Source of the DNA: Candidatus Obscuribacterales bacterium | GTDB taxonomy: Bacteria; Cyanobacteriota; Vampirovibrionia; Obscuribacterales; Obscuribacteraceae | Direction of reading: 5' to 3' | NCBI GenBank assembly: GCA_020054205.1 | Contig: JAGVLS010000025.1 | Coordinates: 19,923 to 83,922 of the forward strand | DNA length: 64,000 nucleotides | Shown: piece by piece, positions 28,331 through 36,522 of the stretch | Numbering within the stretch: position 1 is the stretch's first letter | Layout: the number at the start of each line of letters is the position of its first letter | Translations under genes and position numbers: made by a program | Notes under the pieces: generated by a model | The model's database searches: none | What the model saw: the letters and a program-made list of their open reading frames with translations, nothing else | Told to the model about the DNA's origin: nothing

Positions 28331-28406
28331 GTTCTGACGCATATTTTACAAATATGACCAGGAAATGTCACAAAGTAAAACTATTGTGATTATAGAAGGT
28401 CAGAAC
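28331..28406 (+). ncRNA. Candidate structured RNA or nested inverted repeats (three-way junction)
   Basis: The 95-bp gap after the giant gene folds on paper into a closed three-way junction. The outer stem is GTTCTGAC (28331-28338) with GTCAGAAC (28399-28406). Hairpin 1 is CATATTT (28340-28346) with AAATATG (28350-28356). Hairpin 2 is TCACAA (28368-28373) with TTGTGA (28384-28389), extended by AGT/ACT with one bulged A. All stems are perfect as written. It could be a 3' processing element, a leader element for the next gene, or protein-binding DNA. There is no U-tract for a simple terminator. Confidence 0.35.
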
Positions 28407-28434
28407 AATGCTTAATTAAGGATTGGCATGTCTT

Positions 28435-31400
28435 ATGCCAGAAACAAAAGATAAAAATGAACCTGTTGTTAGCACAACAAGCGAAGAAACTACCGAACGT
28501 TTGCAAGAAGCAGCCGACACTGGCAATCCTGCAACTAAGACATTACCTATAACCACTGATCAAAATATTGAATTGCCTAGCTTGCCTCAATTAGAAATTG
28601 ATGGTTTAAATGAAAAACTAGTGCCAAGTAATGAACTAAGTGTAAAAGAACTAATTCAAGATTTATCTAAAAATTTCTCAAAATATAAACCTAATGACTT
28701 AAAAGCTAATTTGCCTAATATGTCTTTAGGTAATCGATTTGTAGTGAATGAATTCATTTTTTCCAATGGTTATTTAAATAAACAGCAACAAGAACGTTTG
28801 CACATTCAAGCTTCAACCATTGATTTATTAGCAAGAACAATAAAAAAACATGATAATGGTATTGAATTTCTTTCAATTGAAAGTGATAAATATCATAGAG
28901 CCAATAATGACCCTAAATATGTTGAAGAAGTTAGCCGTCTAGGATCAAATATAGCTACTCTCATTAGATCACCAGCGCAACTTGATGCTTTTGTTAAATT
29001 GGTGGATGGAGCTAAATGTCCATTATACGAAATGCATTTATCTTTATTTGCTCAACATGCTTCTCACTATGATCATCCGTTATATGCTAGTGCCGCTAAA
29101 GCCTGGATTTACGAGCCATGTATAGAACTGGAATTGGCTAGTGAATTAGGAGAAAAAATAAAATATCCATGGCAGGCTTTGGCAATGAAACCTGCTATTG
29201 AACATGTTTTTGAAAATGACTTTGGCAGAAAAGGTTCGTATATTGATTTTTATGAAAGTTTGCGAAATGATGCAACAATGCGAGATAAAGTAATTGCTGC
29301 TTATGATGCCATGATTGGAAAAGGAGCTGAGCATGTACTTACTACAAGTAAAGGAAGTACAATTGTTGACATTATAGATTATAGACATCCAAAACTTGAT
29401 AAATCAACAAAAGACTTACTGGCTTATGCTCTTCAGTCGTTAGGAGAAAATGATAAGACAAAAGTTTTTGATATAGTACGATCTGTTCCAACCAGTACTT
29501 TTTCTGATATTAATAGGGTTGATAGTATTGAAGAACCTTTGCAGGCATTAAAATTATCTTTGACTTTTGGTAAAGGACGCACTTGGGAAACATGGCTTAA
29601 ATTGCAAGGTGAGCTAGGGCGCTCTGTACATGATGCCACATTTTGGCTGCCAGAAAGACCACATGATCCTAGCCTTAGTGCTTGGTTAATAAAATATGCT
29701 AAGGCTGATATAGCTAATAGTAAAAATCCTGATTATGAGCCTAAGCCAATAGAAGAATTGCGCCAGATAGCTGAAAGATGGGATAGACTGTCTACTGCCG
29801 ATCGTGAAGGAACTTACAATCAAATTCTTGACAGAACAAATTCACTTCATTTTGATGTAATTAAAGATCAAAAATTTGCTGATGAAGCTTATAAAGCTAA
29901 AGCTCGGGAAGATCATTATGCCTCTCAAGAATTTCTTTATATGAATTCCATTGATTTAGAAACAGTTTTTCCAAAAGATAAAATTTGGACTTCTCAAGAT
30001 GGAAATTATATTGGTAGGTTTCTCCCTCAAGATGATCCACGCCGATTATTCCTTGGACATTATACTGGTTGTTGCCAATACATTGATGGTGATGGGGACT
30101 ATGCTGCTCGTTATGGACAACAAAATCCAAATGCTGATTTTTTTGTAGTTGAAGATAAAGCAGGTAGTATAAAAGCTTTTTCTCTTACTTGGCAAAATGA
30201 ACAAGGTGAAATTTGTTTTGATAATATTGAAATTGCTAAAGACGATAGTACTAAACCTCCTAAAGATATTGACCATAAAGCAGCAGTTGAAGTTTATCAA
30301 AATGCTGCCAATGATCTTGTAGAAAATGCCCCCAAGGTAACAGTTGGACTAAGATATACTAAGCTGTCAATGCCTGATTCATGGACTAAAGCTGATGGCG
30401 AGCAAATGGCTAAACTCCCTAGTAATTACACAGGAGTTGATACTGATTCTGTTGCACAAGGACAAGTAATTTTAGCAAGTAATTCTAATTTTGAAAAAAC
30501 TGATAAGTCTACAAGCAATATATGGGTGCATGCTGGAGATGCAAAAGATTTATCGGCAATTGAACAGATTAGTATGCTATCTGGGAAAAGAGAAAATATT
30601 GTTGGTTCAGATATCAAATTTATCGTTCTCAATACACGCGAGCATGGAGTTATTGGTTATGCTGCTTTGAATACTAAAAACAATAATGTCAATTCTATAG
30701 ATATGCATCCTAATTTTAAAGATCCAGTTAATTCACAAAAGCTTATAGATGCATTAGCACAATATATGGAAAGATCTGGTCACGAATGGTCTGCTCAAGT
30801 TTCAGAAGAGACAAAAAATGCATTAATTTCACGTGGGCTAATTCAAATAAAAAGTGCAGAACCAGTAGCTAAGAATAATAAAGAGTCCATGTACAAAATT
30901 GCATTTAGACCTTCAACTGATGAAGAAAAACAAGCTTTTAGAGAAAAAGGTATTGATATTTTAGTACAAGAAATAGTTAGTAAAATTCCAGCTCAAGAAC
31001 TACATTTAAATTCTCATGATGGAAGTATAATTAATGCCATTGATAAATTAATTGAAGCAAAAAGATTGCAATTAGATTGGGAACCTAATGATCGAATAAT
31101 AAAAGAGCAAATTGCTGATTTAGCAATGATAAAAAAACAATATACGTCTAATAAAGATTATGCTTCTCAACTTCACGATCGACTAAACAGAAATCAATCA
31201 AATGTTGCTACTACAAACAATATTGAAATAACATTCTTTGATCCGGCTTTCTCAGGTATTGATACAGAAGCAGTTAAAGCAGATGGCATTGAAATAACTC
31301 GTTCTAATGCCAGTTCTAGTTCTATAACAAGTCATGTTAAACACAGCCAAGGAGAATGGAGAGAAGAACGCGAGTCTAGTAAAGCAAACAAAAAATCTCA

Positions 31401-31512
31401 TAGTTCTGGTAAAGCAATTTTAGGCTTGATGCTTTTAAGCTCAGCAATTAAGCTTTGGTCTAACAGGCATGAACAATCTATTTCATCAATGAAATATGAA
31501 ATAAGCCCATAG
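28435..31512 (+). CDS. Large orphan with Cys-Cys-Gln domain and GNAT-like region
   Basis: 1025 residues from ATG at 28435 (TTG at 28423 would add four but abuts the AAGGA). No signal peptide. Residues about 1-60 are disordered; 65-500 are helical and unrecognised. Residues about 525-605 hold 'RLFLGHYTGCCQYIDGDGD' (Cys546-Cys547-Gln548), 'NPNADFFVVEDKAGSIKAFSL' and DNIE (596-599). I recall this Cys-Cys-Gln/DNIE combination from uncharacterised phage and bacterial proteins, but can name no Pfam entry. Residues about 690-830 look GNAT-like ('VIGYAALNTKNNNVNSIDMHP'). The C-terminus has a Ser-rich basic linker and a short hydrophobic stretch. It lies between two FecR-like genes. An effector or modifying enzyme is conceivable but unproven. 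Confidence 0.8.
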   Translation: MPETKDKNEPVVSTTSEETTERLQEAADTGNPATKTLPITTDQNIELPSLPQLEIDGLNEKLVPSNELSVKELIQDLSKNFSKYKPNDLKANLPNMSLGNRFVVNEFIFSNGYLNKQQQERLHIQASTIDLLARTIKKHDNGIEFLSIESDKYHRANNDPKYVEEVSRLGSNIATLIRSPAQLDAFVKLVDGAKCPLYEMHLSLFAQHASHYDHPLYASAAKAWIYEPCIELELASELGEKIKYPWQALAMKPAIEHVFENDFGRKGSYIDFYESLRNDATMRDKVIAAYDAMIGKGAEHVLTTSKGSTIVDIIDYRHPKLDKSTKDLLAYALQSLGENDKTKVFDIVRSVPTSTFSDINRVDSIEEPLQALKLSLTFGKGRTWETWLKLQGELGRSVHDATFWLPERPHDPSLSAWLIKYAKADIANSKNPDYEPKPIEELRQIAERWDRLSTADREGTYNQILDRTNSLHFDVIKDQKFADEAYKAKAREDHYASQEFLYMNSIDLETVFPKDKIWTSQDGNYIGRFLPQDDPRRLFLGHYTGCCQYIDGDGDYAARYGQQNPNADFFVVEDKAGSIKAFSLTWQNEQGEICFDNIEIAKDDSTKPPKDIDHKAAVEVYQNAANDLVENAPKVTVGLRYTKLSMPDSWTKADGEQMAKLPSNYTGVDTDSVAQGQVILASNSNFEKTDKSTSNIWVHAGDAKDLSAIEQISMLSGKRENIVGSDIKFIVLNTREHGVIGYAALNTKNNNVNSIDMHPNFKDPVNSQKLIDALAQYMERSGHEWSAQVSEETKNALISRGLIQIKSAEPVAKNNKESMYKIAFRPSTDEEKQAFREKGIDILVQEIVSKIPAQELHLNSHDGSIINAIDKLIEAKRLQLDWEPNDRIIKEQIADLAMIKKQYTSNKDYASQLHDRLNRNQSNVATTNNIEITFFDPAFSGIDTEAVKADGIEITRSNASSSSITSHVKHSQGEWREERESSKANKKSHSSGKAILGLMLLSSAIKLWSNRHEQSISSMKYEISP

Positions 31513-31650
31513 CTTCGTGAAGCTGTTACCTCCCATGGTTTTAACCTAAACAAAAAATATGGCTTTTTAAACATTAAAATATCTTGGCAACTGTTACGAA
31601 TGTAAACGCCCGGGAATAGTAATATTAAGAAGTGTTACCTGGGGTGATTT

Positions 31651-32418
31651 ATGAGCCATCGTTTGATAATGGCGTTGCTTTTGTGCGCTCAATTAATATT
31701 ACCAGCATCAGCTCAAGAACGATCTGGTGATTTAACGCCAGTGACTGCGGTAGCATTACCTCCTAGTTTCATTAATCCAACATTTAATAATAATGGCTCT
31801 AATAACGATAAAAATATTGGCTTAAAACAAGACACCGTTACCGAGGATGGTTTTGTAAGAGTAAATAGCCGACATATGTCGGACATTGTTATTTTTACTC
31901 AGCCAAAACAAACTTTCTCAGGAAGAATATATGGTTTGGATTGGCAAGTAACAGCTCAGGTTGGGACTGTAATTAGCCATAAGCCAGGTGGTTTAGTCTT
32001 GCATACTGGACATCTTTTAGCATCTGGTGGTAAGTCCAAAATTAAAGTCATAAATAATGATATAGAAATTTTAGTTGCAGAAAATACCAGCTGTCTTATA
32101 GATTCAGCTGATGGCAAAATTATGGAAATTACAGCATTAAGCTCTGGTGGCAAATCCATCACAGTGAAATCTAATCGTATTGCTAATAATCAAATTGAAT
32201 TATCAGCTGGACAAAAAATTGTATTAAATGGAATAGCTAGAGTAATGCCAGCAAATTTGGCAAATATAATTGAAAATGACCATCTTTTTAAAGATGTAAT
32301 TGCTAAAGCTAAAAGTAAAGATATAGCTAGCCGTATTAAGGCAGAGCTTATTGAAATAGCAAGCCATACTTCTAATAATGTGCCTATAGTTCAAACTATG
32401 GCATCAACACAAAAATAG
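31651..32418 (+). CDS. Miniature FecR-like secreted protein
   Basis: 255 residues with a signal peptide (RLIMALLLCAQLILPASA). After a Asn-rich linker, residues about 67-150 align by eye with the first FecR-like segment of the giant gene: 'FVRVNSRHMSDIVIF ... GTVISHKPGGLVLHTGHL' against 'FVRVMGEHNKDLVVF ... GTVISHEQNTVVLHRGRL'. It lacks the beta-helix and the homologous tail, so it is a stand-alone version of the domain. GGGGTG precedes ATG. It may be a degenerate relic or a separate partner of the giant proteins. Confidence 0.85.
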   Translation: MSHRLIMALLLCAQLILPASAQERSGDLTPVTAVALPPSFINPTFNNNGSNNDKNIGLKQDTVTEDGFVRVNSRHMSDIVIFTQPKQTFSGRIYGLDWQVTAQVGTVISHKPGGLVLHTGHLLASGGKSKIKVINNDIEILVAENTSCLIDSADGKIMEITALSSGGKSITVKSNRIANNQIELSAGQKIVLNGIARVMPANLANIIENDHLFKDVIAKAKSKDIASRIKAELIEIASHTSNNVPIVQTMASTQK

Positions 32419-32436
32419 ATTTAAGTCTTTTGTGTT

Positions 32437-33912
32437 TTACTCAGAAACACAATTACGTCCCTTGTCTTTTGCTCTCTTAAGGGCAAGTTTAGCGTCGCGG
32501 ATAATTGTCTCAGGGTTTAAATCATTTTGTATAAATTTAGAAGCACCAATACTTACAGTTATTTGTGGCAATTGTGTATTTCTTTCATTTGTGAATGTTA
32601 GCTGACCAATTTCCATTCTTAATTTTTCTGCTAATGTTTTTGCACCGGCTAGGTCTGTGTTAGGTAAAACAATGGCAAATAAATCTTCTCCATAACGAGC
32701 AATTAAATCACTTCCGCGTACTGATTGTAATAAACGATTAGCAACTGCTGTTAATACAATGTCTGCCATTTCCACTCCAAAATCTTGTTTTACACGAGAG
32801 AAATGATCAACATCGGCCATTAATAATGTCACTGGCAATTTTTGTCTGTGTGAGAATAATAATTGTTGTTGTAAAAATCCAACTAAAAATTCAATATTAT
32901 ATAAACCTGTTTGTGGATCGGTAGATGATGTGTAGCGTTCGCGCTCTCTGTAAATACTAATCTCGTGTAGCAAGGAGAAAACTTTTAAAACAGGCAAAAT
33001 ATTGTGTTCTAATTTTTCAATAAATTCTTTAGCATGAGTATCTAAATTGTACTTTTCGAACCAGCCAATAACCATAGCCCCTATTACATCGTTATTTTTT
33101 GATTTGAGAGGAATTATTTTGCTTGATTTAAGTGAAGATCCTTTGTTGCCAGAAAAAGAACTAACTAGTATTTCTGCTTGTGGTTTGCTTGGTAAATTAC
33201 AAGTCTTTGTTATTTTGCCTACAAGCTCATCAAAAGAATTTTCATTTATTGGTGTATTGGCTTTGAATGCAGCTAATGAATATCCAGCCGGTTGACTTGA
33301 TACTAATCCAGCTAAGTCACAAGACAAATAATTATTTAAAAAATCAAAAAACTTTGGTATCAACTGAATATGAATATTATTGGCTTCAAGAAGATCATTT
33401 ACAAAAGAAGAAATCAATCTTTCGCTCAATAAATTATTTACTAAATTGTTGTAATTTTTTACTGTGCTTGTACTACTAAATTTAGCTGATGTTGGGGGAA
33501 ATTCTTTAATTAGCTCTCTTGTATAACCGTCCTTACGAGACTTTTCAATTAAAACCTTAATTTGTCCAATTGTTTTTTCATTATTTTTCTTTTGTGCAAC
33601 AACAAGATTTGCTTGTGATCTTCTACTTGAAAAGTTGTCAATTTTGTCATCATCAGTAATTAAAACTACTGGTATTAGTCTGCTTCTCCATGAAAAATTA
33701 GTTTTGAGCAAAGTAGTTAATTGAAAGCCTGTCATTTCTTTTAAATTAGCTTGGCAGACAATGACGTCTGCCCCTTCTGCTTTCATTTCGCTTAATGCTT
33801 CAAAGCAATTATTGAATACTGTCAGTGCAAAACCACTGTTTTTCAAAGCCTTTTTTAATGATAAAAGAGAGTCATTATTCTCTTCAATAATAATTATTTT
33901 GTGCTTTGCCAT
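32437..33912 (-). CDS. Degenerate receiver-GAF-like-GGDEF protein, probable c-di-GMP receptor
   Basis: 491 residues. Residues 1-120 are a receiver fold, but the phospho-acceptor Asp is Gln54 (VIVCQANLKEMTG). Residues about 165-310 look GAF-like. Residues about 328-490 are a GGDEF domain: DPQTGLYN, MADVDHF, but the active-site motif reads GEDLF (407-411) instead of GG(D/E)EF. The inhibitory-site motif RxxD is intact as RGSD (398-401), five residues before. I infer a protein that binds c-di-GMP at the I-site and does not make it. It ends 18 bp from the convergent FecR-like gene. Confidence 0.88.
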   Translation of the reverse strand: MAKHKIIIIEENNDSLLSLKKALKNSGFALTVFNNCFEALSEMKAEGADVIVCQANLKEMTGFQLTTLLKTNFSWRSRLIPVVLITDDDKIDNFSSRRSQANLVVAQKKNNEKTIGQIKVLIEKSRKDGYTRELIKEFPPTSAKFSSTSTVKNYNNLVNNLLSERLISSFVNDLLEANNIHIQLIPKFFDFLNNYLSCDLAGLVSSQPAGYSLAAFKANTPINENSFDELVGKITKTCNLPSKPQAEILVSSFSGNKGSSLKSSKIIPLKSKNNDVIGAMVIGWFEKYNLDTHAKEFIEKLEHNILPVLKVFSLLHEISIYRERERYTSSTDPQTGLYNIEFLVGFLQQQLLFSHRQKLPVTLLMADVDHFSRVKQDFGVEMADIVLTAVANRLLQSVRGSDLIARYGEDLFAIVLPNTDLAGAKTLAEKLRMEIGQLTFTNERNTQLPQITVSIGASKFIQNDLNPETIIRDAKLALKRAKDKGRNCVSE

Positions 33913-34076
33913 AATTCCCTTACCAAGTGACTTTGACTAATTTTAGTACATCTTTGCCTTATAATCTTGCTTTATATCCTCATGACTGCCCATGGTTATC
34001 ATGAAGCTCACGTTTAGCTTATAGTTTTGCTAGAGATACTAAACTTAGTAAATGATATTATTTACTCTTAGTTTTA

Positions 34077-35285
34077 ATGTCACACATAAAAATACCCAAA
34101 ACAAATATGATTGTAGATACCAGTATCAAAGAGAAATCGTTAAGCTTTTCTCTAACAGATGATCAAAGAGATATTCAAGCTATAGTGCGTGAGATAGCTG
34201 AAGACGAATTTGCTCCCAAAGCAAGAGAAATTGATCGCAATCACAGATTTCCTAGAGAAAACTTTGAGCTTTTAGCAGCTTCTGATCTTTGTGGACTAAC
34301 TTTTCCAGAAAAATATGGCGGTGTTGGTTTAGATCATATTTCTTATGCCATAGTAGTGGAAGAATTAGCAAAAGCTTGTGCTACTACTTCTGTATTGTAT
34401 TCAGCGCATGTTTCGCTCACTGCATCTCCTGTTTATTATTGGGGAAATGAAGAACAAAAACAACGCATATTGACGCCCATGTCTCAAGGAAAAAAAATGG
34501 GTGCTTTTGCCTTGTCAGAGCCTGGCTCTGGATCTGATTCAGCAGCAGCGAGATGTATGGCTATAAAAAAAGGCGATCACTTTATAGTTAATGGTGTTAA
34601 AAATTGGATAACTAACGGGATAGAAGCAGATTATTATCTTGTTATTGCTCAAACCGATCCTGCTCTTAAGCATAAAGGTCTGGTTGCTCTTATTATTGAA
34701 AAAGGATCAAAAGGATTTAGCTTTGGTAAATTAGAAGATAAATTGGGCATTAAAGGCTCGTCGACGTGCCAAATTATTTTTGAAGATACACCTGTACCAA
34801 TAGAAAATATGTTGGGAAATATTGGTGATGGCTTTAAAGTAGCTATGAGTACTTTGGATGGTGGTAGAATTGGCATTGCTGCTCAAGCGGTTGGCATTGC
34901 TCAAGGGGCATGGAATCATGCTTACAAATATTCAAAAGAACGTGTAGCTTTTGGCAAAACAATAAATCAATTACAGGCTATACAGTTTATGTTGGCTGAG
35001 ATGGCTGTTGAAATTGATACTGCTCGTCTTCTCACTTATAATGCTTGTGCTCTTCAAGATTGTGGTGAGCGTTTCACGAAACAAGCAGCGATGGCCAAGC
35101 TTTATGCCTCCGAAATGGCAATGCGCAATACAGTAAAATGTGTTCAAATTTTTGGTGGTTATGGTTATGTGACTGATTATCCAGCAGAAAGATATATGCG
35201 GGACGCTAAAATAACTGAAATATATGAAGGTACTTCTGAAATCCAAAGAATTGTTATAGCTTCTAACTTATTAAAGGAACAATAA
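34077..35285 (+). CDS. Acyl-CoA dehydrogenase
   Basis: FAD enzyme that oxidises an acyl-CoA to the 2-enoyl-CoA and passes electrons to ETF. 402 residues, normal length. Family signatures: 'GAFALSEPGSGSDSAAA', 'NGVKNWITNG', 'QAVGIAQGAWNHA', and the catalytic Glu in IYEGTSEIQR. It resembles short/branched-chain enzymes most. ATG at 34077 lacks a clear ribosome binding site; ATG at 34107 is also possible. ETF and other beta-oxidation genes are not in the window. Confidence 0.95.
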   Translation: MSHIKIPKTNMIVDTSIKEKSLSFSLTDDQRDIQAIVREIAEDEFAPKAREIDRNHRFPRENFELLAASDLCGLTFPEKYGGVGLDHISYAIVVEELAKACATTSVLYSAHVSLTASPVYYWGNEEQKQRILTPMSQGKKMGAFALSEPGSGSDSAAARCMAIKKGDHFIVNGVKNWITNGIEADYYLVIAQTDPALKHKGLVALIIEKGSKGFSFGKLEDKLGIKGSSTCQIIFEDTPVPIENMLGNIGDGFKVAMSTLDGGRIGIAAQAVGIAQGAWNHAYKYSKERVAFGKTINQLQAIQFMLAEMAVEIDTARLLTYNACALQDCGERFTKQAAMAKLYASEMAMRNTVKCVQIFGGYGYVTDYPAERYMRDAKITEIYEGTSEIQRIVIASNLLKEQ

Positions 35286-35287
35286 AT

Positions 35288-35977
35288 ATGTCGTGGCAAC
35301 CACCTCCTGGTCCTAAAGATCCAGGTTCCAATCCTAATTCTAATCCCAATCCGAAACCTAATACAAATCAGAGTTCACAATCTGCTTCGCAAGCTGCTGC
35401 CAAACAAACATATTATGAGATTTTGCAAGTTGATCCACAATCTCATAGCACAATTATTCGTTATGCTTATCGTTATTTAGCAGGGATTTATCATCCAGAT
35501 AATGTGGAAACTGGTAATCCAGAAATGTTTCGATTAATAAGTGATGCTTTTAGAACTCTAGCTGATGCTGGAAAAAGGCAAGCTTATGATGCACAAATAG
35601 GAATAAAAGCAGTAACAGCAAAGCAAGCTGCACAACAAGCACAAGCTCCTGCTGCTGAAGCTCCAAAAGCTTCAGTATCATGGAATGAAGTGGAATTGAG
35701 ACTTGCTGTTTTGCAAGTGTTGCTACAAGCTAGAAGAAAGCGTGTGCAAACTGGTGGTGCTTCAGCAAAAATGCTTATGGATGTATTGCACGTAGATATG
35801 GCAGAGATGGAATGGGTGCTCTGGTATCTAAGAGAAAAAGGTTTTATAGAACGAGCAGAGCAAGTATTCATGATTACAGTTAAGGGAGTAGATTATTTAG
35901 TTGATCAACTTTCTAAAACTCAAATACTTGATGAAAAAACAAGTCGTGCTAGCAATTTGCCTGCAACCATCTCTTAA
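35288..35977 (+). CDS. J-domain protein with winged-helix-like C-terminus
   Basis: 229 residues. A Pro/Asn/Ser-rich head (1-40) precedes a J domain (41-105) with YYEILQVDP, the HPD tripeptide (IYHPDN) and a KRQAYD end. After an Ala/Gln linker, residues about 128-215 form 'EVELRLAVLQVLLQARR ... MEWVLWYLREKGFIER', which looks like a winged helix. It would stimulate an Hsp70 (DnaK) on a special target. It starts two bases after the acyl-CoA dehydrogenase stop, so the two are likely co-transcribed. It lacks the zinc and client domains of DnaJ. Confidence 0.9.
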   Translation: MSWQPPPGPKDPGSNPNSNPNPKPNTNQSSQSASQAAAKQTYYEILQVDPQSHSTIIRYAYRYLAGIYHPDNVETGNPEMFRLISDAFRTLADAGKRQAYDAQIGIKAVTAKQAAQQAQAPAAEAPKASVSWNEVELRLAVLQVLLQARRKRVQTGGASAKMLMDVLHVDMAEMEWVLWYLREKGFIERAEQVFMITVKGVDYLVDQLSKTQILDEKTSRASNLPATIS

Positions 35978-35990
35978 ATAAATCCATCAA

Positions 35991-36497
35991 TTACCAGCCA
36001 TTAACTGTAATGATTACAGTACTACCCTTTTTAGGGGCTATTTGTGGACTAAAAGATAATTGTGCACTTATCCCTTGCTTTATGGCGGTAAAGCTTGTGA
36101 CTACGATAGAATTTACTGGTGTACTTATTTGAGTGCCAAGCTTCCAACCACCGGCAATTAAACTTTGTTTGTACCAAGCATTCATTGATAGTGCATCTCC
36201 ATCAATTGTGTAAGATAAATAAAAGCCGCGACGATTAGCATTAGCGGTTGTTTCTCTGGCACTTATAATATGTGCGCCCGGTGGAACAGGTAAAGGAAAA
36301 TCTGATGGTGGTCCACTTACTTCTTTTAAGTAACCAACATCACCAGCCTTTAGATAATTTCTACTTTTATTTCTATCTGTGTAATAAGAATTACTATTAT
36401 TGTTGTTTTGTGGATAGGCATAGCTTTCTAAGCATAGCAAATAGCTAGCAATACCAATAAAAGCAAATGTAAGACGTGTTAAATAAGATGTGCGCAT
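35991..36497 (-). CDS. Small secreted protein, unknown
   Basis: 168 residues from ATG at 36497 (TTG at 36515 would add six). Signal peptide (LTRLTFAFIGIASYLLCLESYA). A short Asn/Tyr-rich segment follows, then a domain of about 110 residues with 'PVPPGAHIISARE', 'NAWYKQSLIAGGW' and a beta-rich end. The pattern of a helix ending in 'YKQ.L...GW' recalls small proteins that sit in the periplasm, but I know no match. It follows the Tad-like gene by 7 to 25 bp depending on the start and is probably in its operon. Confidence 0.7.
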   Translation of the reverse strand: MRTSYLTRLTFAFIGIASYLLCLESYAYPQNNNNSNSYYTDRNKSRNYLKAGDVGYLKEVSGPPSDFPLPVPPGAHIISARETTANANRRGFYLSYTIDGDALSMNAWYKQSLIAGGWKLGTQISTPVNSIVVTSFTAIKQGISAQLSFSPQIAPKKGSTVIITVNGW

Positions 36498-36522
36498 TTT
36501 TAATTTAAGTCCCAACCTTAAC

